From JBJXHG01 sp046160865 (lineage in GTDB: Bacteria > Planctomycetota > UBA1135 > GCA-002686595), in contig JBJXHG010000090.1 in assembly GCA_046160865.1 (NCBI GenBank), positions 1 through 20,271 of the forward strand: a stretch of 20,271 nt of DNA, read 5' to 3'. Both the position numbers and the translations under genes were made by a program. This document shows positions 16,123 to 20,271 of this stretch, in pieces (the stretch's first letter is position 1; the number at the start of each line of letters is the position of its first letter). The notes under the pieces were generated by a model. That model saw only the letters and a list, made by a program, of their open reading frames with translations, made no database searches and had not been told where the DNA came from.

Positions 16123-16282
16123 GCGCAGAGCGCCGTCCCGCTCGCATCGCGCAGGGCCGGCCTCGTTCCGCGCGCAGAGCGCCGCCTCGCTCGCATCGCG
16201 CCGGGCCGGCCTCGTTCCGCGCGCAGAGCGCCGTCCCGCTCGCATCGCGCCGGGCCGGTCCGGTTCCGCGCGCAGAGCGCCG
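16123..16282. repeat. 49-bp tandem repeat, just over three copies
   Basis: The marker CGCAGAG recurs at 16124, 16173, 16222 and 16271, an exact 49-nt period. Each unit reads on through GCGCC, CGCTCGCATCGCGC, GGGCCGG and GTTC, with a few substitutions. The fourth copy is partial and stops at the end of the minus-strand methyltransferase gene (stop at 16283). Period 49 is not a multiple of three and no frame through it looks coding. GGCCGG-rich units could fold. Confidence 0.85.
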
Positions 16283-17440
16283 TCAGCGCCGCTCTTCCAC
16301 GTGTTCCGGCACGTCGACGAGCAAGAGCCGGCAGTCGATCGCTCCATTCTTCCAGGCGATCTCGCGCACAGGCTTCAAGCCGAGCGCGCGCCCATGCTGC
16401 GGGTCGCCGCACAAGATCGCGGCGTGAAAGCCCGCGCAGCGCTCGCGCAGCACGCGACCGAACTCGGAGAACGTGCCGACGAGCGCGCGCGCGTCACCGA
16501 TGCGCTCACCGTACGGCAGATTCGTGACGATCCACGCGTTCCAGCCGCGCTTCGGAGCGAAGTCCGCCGCGCGTGCGACGTCGAACGCGAGCGCGTCCGC
16601 GAACCCGGCCGCCGCCGCGTTCTCGCGCGCATCGCGAACGGCTTGCTCGTTCGCGTCGGAGCCGTGGATCGTGAGCTTCTTCGGAAAGCTCGCCGCCGCG
16701 ACGTCGCGCGCGCGCAGCGCTTGCCACGCGCTCGCGTCGTGGCCGAGCCAACGCTCGAACGCGAAGCGTGCGCGAAAGCTGCCCGGTGGCGTGCGGCTCG
16801 CGATCAGCGCCGCTTCGATCGCGATCGTCCCCGAACCGCAGAACGGATCGAGCAGCGGTGCGCGCTGGTCCCAACCCGATGCGAGCACCATCGCGGCGGC
16901 GAGCGTCTCCGACAACGGCGCGCGACCTTGATGGCGCCGCCAGCCGCGCTTGTGCAACGAGCCACCCGACGTGTCGACGAGCAGCGTGCATCGATCGCGA
17001 AAGAGGTGGACGTGGATCGACGCATCGGGATCGTCCTTGTTCACGGTCGGCCGTGTACCGGCGGCGTCGCGGAAGCGATCGACGATCGCGTCCTTCACGC
17101 GCTGCTCGAGGAACAGCGAGTGATCGAGCTCGGACTCCTTCGTGCGTGCGTCGACGACGAGGCTGCCGTCCGCCCGCAGGAAGCGCGACCAATCGATGGC
17201 GCGCGCGCCGTCGTAGAGCTCGCTCTCGGTGCGCGCGGTGAAGCGCGTGACACGCATCAACACGCGCACCGCCGTGCGCAACCACAGGTTCGCACGCCAC
17301 GCGTCCTCGAGCGTGCCCTCGAAGTGCACGCCCCCGACTTGGCTCTCGGCTCGCGGCAAGCGCAGCGCGCGCGCTTCCGCGAACAGGATCGGCTCGACGC
17401 CGGGTGCGCACGTGGCAAAGAAGATCTCGCGGGGCTTCAC
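16283..17440 (-). CDS. THUMP-domain class I SAM-dependent RNA methyltransferase (RlmL N-terminal/YpsC-like)
   Basis: A 385-residue protein from GTG 17440 on the minus strand. The N-terminal third (FFATCAPGVEPILFAEARAL, then GGVHFEG) is the ferredoxin-like plus THUMP RNA-binding part. TSGGSLHKRGWRRHQGRAPLSETLAA leads into the Rossmann methyltransferase domain, with SAM motif LLDPFCGSGT (D198) and catalytic NLPYG (N307, in place of the more common NPPYG). The length fits the stand-alone form of the enzyme that makes N2-methylguanosine in 23S rRNA (G2445 in E. coli), where RlmL is instead fused to RlmK. No Shine-Dalgarno is evident. It is divergent from the next gene with only 32 nt between the two starts. 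Confidence 0.92.
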   Translation of the reverse strand: MKPREIFFATCAPGVEPILFAEARALRLPRAESQVGGVHFEGTLEDAWRANLWLRTAVRVLMRVTRFTARTESELYDGARAIDWSRFLRADGSLVVDARTKESELDHSLFLEQRVKDAIVDRFRDAAGTRPTVNKDDPDASIHVHLFRDRCTLLVDTSGGSLHKRGWRRHQGRAPLSETLAAAMVLASGWDQRAPLLDPFCGSGTIAIEAALIASRTPPGSFRARFAFERWLGHDASAWQALRARDVAAASFPKKLTIHGSDANEQAVRDARENAAAAGFADALAFDVARAADFAPKRGWNAWIVTNLPYGERIGDARALVGTFSEFGRVLRERCAGFHAAILCGDPQHGRALGLKPVREIAWKNGAIDCRLLLVDVPEHVEERR

Positions 17441-17472
17441 GCATCGCGCGACGTGGCCGCCGCGCAGAGGTC

Positions 17473-18432
17473 ATGGTAGAAAAGCTCGGTCCCAACCTCA
17501 TGCTGTCTCTGCTCATCACGCTATCGTTCGCCAACGCGCAAACCGCGCCGGCGCCCGCCGCCACGGCTGCGACACCGCTCGCGCGCGTCGTGGTTCTCGG
17601 CGCGAGCGTCTCCGACGGCTTCGGACTCGACGGCGATGTCGGTGTGCGGACGACCTTTGCCGATGTGGTCGACGCGGCGATGCTGGTCGAGCACCAGCCC
17701 GTGCAGGTGCGTGCCGATCCTTTGATGTTCCTGGACGTGGACGCGAGCGCGCGCCGCCTGGTCGAAGACGCGAAGGTCACCAAGCCGACGCTCGTCGTCG
17801 CCATCGATTACCTGTTCTGGTTCGGGTACGGCGAGGCCGCCAGCGACGACGCACGCCTCGCGAAGCTCGAGCGCGGCCTGAAGTCGCTCGAGGGCTTCGA
17901 ATGTCCGCTGCTCGTCGGCGACTTCGCGGACATGAGCCTCGCGCTCGAGGTCGATCCGCAGACGGTGATGGTTGCGCTCGCGCCGCAGCAGGTGCCGTCA
18001 CCGGCGTCGCTCGAGCGCTTGAACGCGCGTCTGACGCAGTGGGCGGCGGAGCGGCCAAACGTCGTGATCGCACCGTGCGCCGACGTGATGAAGCGCTTGC
18101 GCGCCGATGAAGAGGTCCGCGCGCGCGGCAACATCTGGCACAAAGGCTCGCTCGAGTTCCTGCTGCAGAAGGATCGGCTGCACACGACGCTCGAAGGCTC
18201 GATCGCGATGTGGATCTGCGCTGCGGACCGATTGGTCAAGCTGCGGCCGGAGATCCCGTCGAGCGCGTTCGAGTGGCGGTCGCGTGAGATCTACAAGCGC
18301 GTCTACGGCGTCAAGGAACCGGCGCGCAAGCGCCAAGTCGAGCAGCGGATCGAAGAGCTCAAGAAGGCGAACCCGGTCGTTCCGACGCCCGTCGACACGG
18401 GTGCCCCGAAGTCGAAGCCGCGCGGCGGCTGA
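17473..18432 (+). CDS. secreted SGNH/GDSL-hydrolase-like protein
   Basis: A 319-residue protein. Start ATG 17473 is chosen because it gives a normal Sec signal peptide: K4, hydrophobic core LMLSLLITLSF, and cleavage ANA before Q23. AGAGG sits 2 nt before it. A second in-frame ATG at 17500 would give a shorter signal without a basic n-region. The mature protein begins with strand VVVLGASVSDGFG, the SGNH block I in the G-A-S form with presumed nucleophile Ser45. Block V is DRLH (D234, H237). The C-terminus is charged and Lys/Pro-rich. The expected activity is ester or acyl hydrolysis in the periplasm; the substrate is unknown. Its start is only 32 nt from the divergent methyltransferase gene, so its promoter must overlap that gene's 5' end. 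Confidence 0.85.
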   Translation: MVEKLGPNLMLSLLITLSFANAQTAPAPAATAATPLARVVVLGASVSDGFGLDGDVGVRTTFADVVDAAMLVEHQPVQVRADPLMFLDVDASARRLVEDAKVTKPTLVVAIDYLFWFGYGEAASDDARLAKLERGLKSLEGFECPLLVGDFADMSLALEVDPQTVMVALAPQQVPSPASLERLNARLTQWAAERPNVVIAPCADVMKRLRADEEVRARGNIWHKGSLEFLLQKDRLHTTLEGSIAMWICAADRLVKLRPEIPSSAFEWRSREIYKRVYGVKEPARKRQVEQRIEELKKANPVVPTPVDTGAPKSKPRGG

Positions 18433-18504
18433 GCGCTCGCCGGTATCTCCCGCCACCTCCTACTGCGGTTGCGCCAACACGCATTCCCCGTCGGAGAACA
18501 ACGC
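18433..18504. other. flank between the SGNH gene and the CRISPR array (trailer side)
   Basis: 72 bases with no gene and no AT-rich leader-like sequence. The absence of a leader here agrees with the array's leader being at its other end. Confidence 0.5.
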
Positions 18505-20271
18505 GCCGTAATGGGGCCGCGATCATGTGACCGCGGAGAGGCGCAGCAACGCCGCGATGTGGCCGCGTTGCAGTTGGCTTCAATGGGGCCGCGATCATGT
18601 GACCGCGGAGAGCGCGCCAGAGATGGCCGGACACAGCTGGCGTGATCTACGCTTCAATGGGGCCGCGATCATGTGACCGCGGAGAGTCCGCGTCCGCTCG
18701 GCGGGCGTCGGATCGCCGTCGAGGCTTCAATGGGGCCGCGATCATGTGACCGCGGAGAGGCGAGCGGAGACGCTGAAAACGAAGGGCTACAACGCGCTTC
18801 AATGGGGCCGCGATCATGTGACCGCGGAGAGTCGCGTGGTGCGGTCGTCCTCGCGGAAGACGTTGCAGCTTCAATGGGGCCGCGATCATGTGACCGCGGA
18901 GAGGCCGACTTGAAAAAGAAGGGCTTCCGTGAGTACGCGATGCTTCAATGGGGCCGCGATCATGTGACCGCGGAGAGCGCACGCAATCGGCGCGCGTCCA
19001 AGCGTGGAACTTGAGGGCTTCAATGGGGCCGCGATCATGTGACCGCGGAGAGAACCCGGCCGACATAGCCCAGCGGCGCAGCACCTTGCGGCTTCAATGG
19101 GGCCGCGATCATGTGACCGCGGAGAGAAGGGAAGGCGCGAGGTGCAGCACGCGCTGTTCGACACGCTTCAATGGGGCCGCGATCATGTGACCGCGGAGAG
19201 GAGCCACAAAGAAGGTGCCCCGATGCGCGATCGCGAAGCTTCAATGGGGCCGCGATCATGTGACCGCGGAGAGAGCGCAACAGCCTGTTCCGCCGACGCG
19301 TCATCGGCGCGCTTCAATGGGGCCGCGATCATGTGACCGCGGAGAGAGCCTGCTTGATGATTCGGGCATCGGTGCATTTCTGAGCTTCAATGGGGCCGCG
19401 ATCATGTGACCGCGGAGAGGGCAACCGCTGGAACGAGATGCGCGCGGCGCTCGTCGTGCTTCAATGGGGCCGCGATCATGTGACCGCGGAGAGATCTGTT
19501 CGCGCAGCAACGCGCAGTGACAACGCCATGCTTCAATGGGGCCGCGATCATGTGACCGCGGAGAGGCCCGGATACGGAGAGAGACGGAATGAACACGACA
19601 CGCGCTTCAATGGGGCCGCGATCATGTGACCGCGGAGAGAGGCGCACCACAACTGACATACCCCACACTCCGACGCTTCAATGGGGCCGCGATCATGTGA
19701 CCGCGGAGAGTTCGGGATGACGACCATCGCGACGGCTTGCTTGGTCGCTTCAATGGGGCCGCGATCATGTGACCGCGGAGAGGTGTCTTTCCAGCGCGCA
19801 TCCTGCCCCGCGCCTTGAGTGCTTCAATGGGGCCGCGATCATGTGACCGCGGAGAGCACAGCCACGCCCGACATGAACACCGCCACGGTCTACGCTTCAA
19901 TGGGGCCGCGATCATGTGACCGCGGAGAGTCCGGCGCGAGGTCGACGGCTTCGACTACCTCTTGCGGCTTCAATGGGGCCGCGATCATGTGACCGCGGAG
20001 AGTTTCCGTGTCGCGTTCGGCTTGTCCGGCATCTACGACGCTTCAATGGGGCCGCGATCATGTGACCGCGGAGAGCTCGACACGAAGGCGCATCCAGACT
20101 TCGACCGCGCGCTTCAATGGGGCCGCGATCATGTGACCGCGGAGAGTCGCCTTCATGTCTTCGATCGCGCCGTAGTACGTGACGCTTCAATGGGGCCGCG
20201 ATCATGTGACCGCGGAGAGGCGGCTCGCACTGCGCCTCCGCTACGGCCACGTACCGCTTCAATGGGGCCGC
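18505..20271 (-). CRISPR. CRISPR array, 25 repeats (last truncated by window edge) and 24 spacers
   Basis: A 36-bp repeat (plus strand begins GCTTCAATGGGGCCGC and ends GACCGCGGAGAG) recurs from 18505 with starts at 18577, 18651, 18724, 18796, 18868, 18942, 19017, 19091, 19165, 19238, 19311, 19384, 19458, 19530, 19604, 19675, 19747, 19821, 19894, 19967, 20040, 20111, 20184 and 20256 (16 nt visible). Spacers are 35-39 nt and all different. Copies 2-24 read identical; the copy at 18505-18540 differs at 3 of its first 6 bases. On the minus strand the repeat ends in ATTGAAGC, close to the ATTGAAA(C/G) tag common to many type I and III crRNAs, and can form CCGCGGUCA/UGAUCGCGG. The minus strand is therefore the likely transcript. 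No cas gene is in the window; subtype is undetermined. Confidence 0.98.

Noticed and set aside
19201..19603. Ribosome-binding-site plus ATG patterns inside two spacers (19201-19237 and 19566-19603), suggesting they come from gene starts
   Set aside because: Other frames on the minus strand of the same spacers look equally coding, and such short purine-rich matches arise by chance.
18541..20255. Apparent bias of spacers toward coding sense on the plus strand, which would suggest RNA-targeting crRNAs
   Set aside because: When each spacer was read in all frames on both strands and scored by GC at the three codon positions and by stops, about nine favoured plus, seven or eight favoured minus, and the rest were ambiguous. 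There is no bias to report.
18505..20271. Long open frames across the repeat array on both strands (repeated MGPRSCDRGE- and LRGHMIAAPLK-like peptides)
   Set aside because: They are the CRISPR repeat translated; the frames shift with spacer length and the peptides are repeat artefacts.

Overview
The window is a GC-rich (by eye about two thirds GC or more) stretch of a bacterial chromosome. Three things suggest a planctomycete-like, or at least deep-branching Gram-negative, host: an ECF sigma factor fused through a membrane segment to carboxypeptidase-regulatory-like domains, a GldA/GldF/GldG/DUF4340 ABC cluster, and a large di-haem peroxidase-family protein. This assignment is inference; there is no rRNA or other marker gene in the window.

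Layout. 1-652: the 3' end of an SGNH-hydrolase-like gene, overlapping by 4 nt with an AlgI-type MBOAT acyltransferase (649-2037); together they look like a polysaccharide O-acylation pair. A DUF3187-like envelope protein follows after 8 nt (2046-3053). 3183-5810: the sigma factor/sensor fusion. 5866-7947 (minus): a di-haem cytochrome c peroxidase-family protein with a palindrome-rich, more AT-rich upstream region, and behind it a 78-residue Cys-rich protein (8135-8371, minus). 8372-9048 has no gene but holds two abutting, almost fully palindromic MITE-like elements that share one TA, then hairpins that probably terminate the next operon. 13824 to 9049 (minus): a four-gene ABC operon (ATPase, permease, GldG-like protein, DUF4340 protein). 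14115-16088 (plus): a fusion of a ZIP-type metal transporter with an SO_0444/DUF318-type metal permease, joined by a His-rich linker. 16089-16282: overlapping alternative hairpins and a 49-bp tandem repeat between convergent genes. 16283-17440 (minus): a THUMP-type 23S rRNA methyltransferase. 17473-18432 (plus): a secreted SGNH-hydrolase-like protein. 18505-20271: a CRISPR array of 25 repeats (the last cut by the window edge) and 24 spacers, with no cas genes in view.

The most useful new readings are these. (1) The CRISPR array is probably transcribed from the minus strand, so its leader, and perhaps its cas genes, lie beyond the right edge. (2) Two different TA-bounded palindromic elements sit in tandem and share the target dinucleotide. 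(3) A single protein contains both a ZIP-like half and a metal-efflux-permease half. (4) The sigma factor carries its own membrane anchor and predicted extracytoplasmic domains. A first impression that spacers were biased to one coding strand did not survive a frame-by-frame check and is recorded as rejected.
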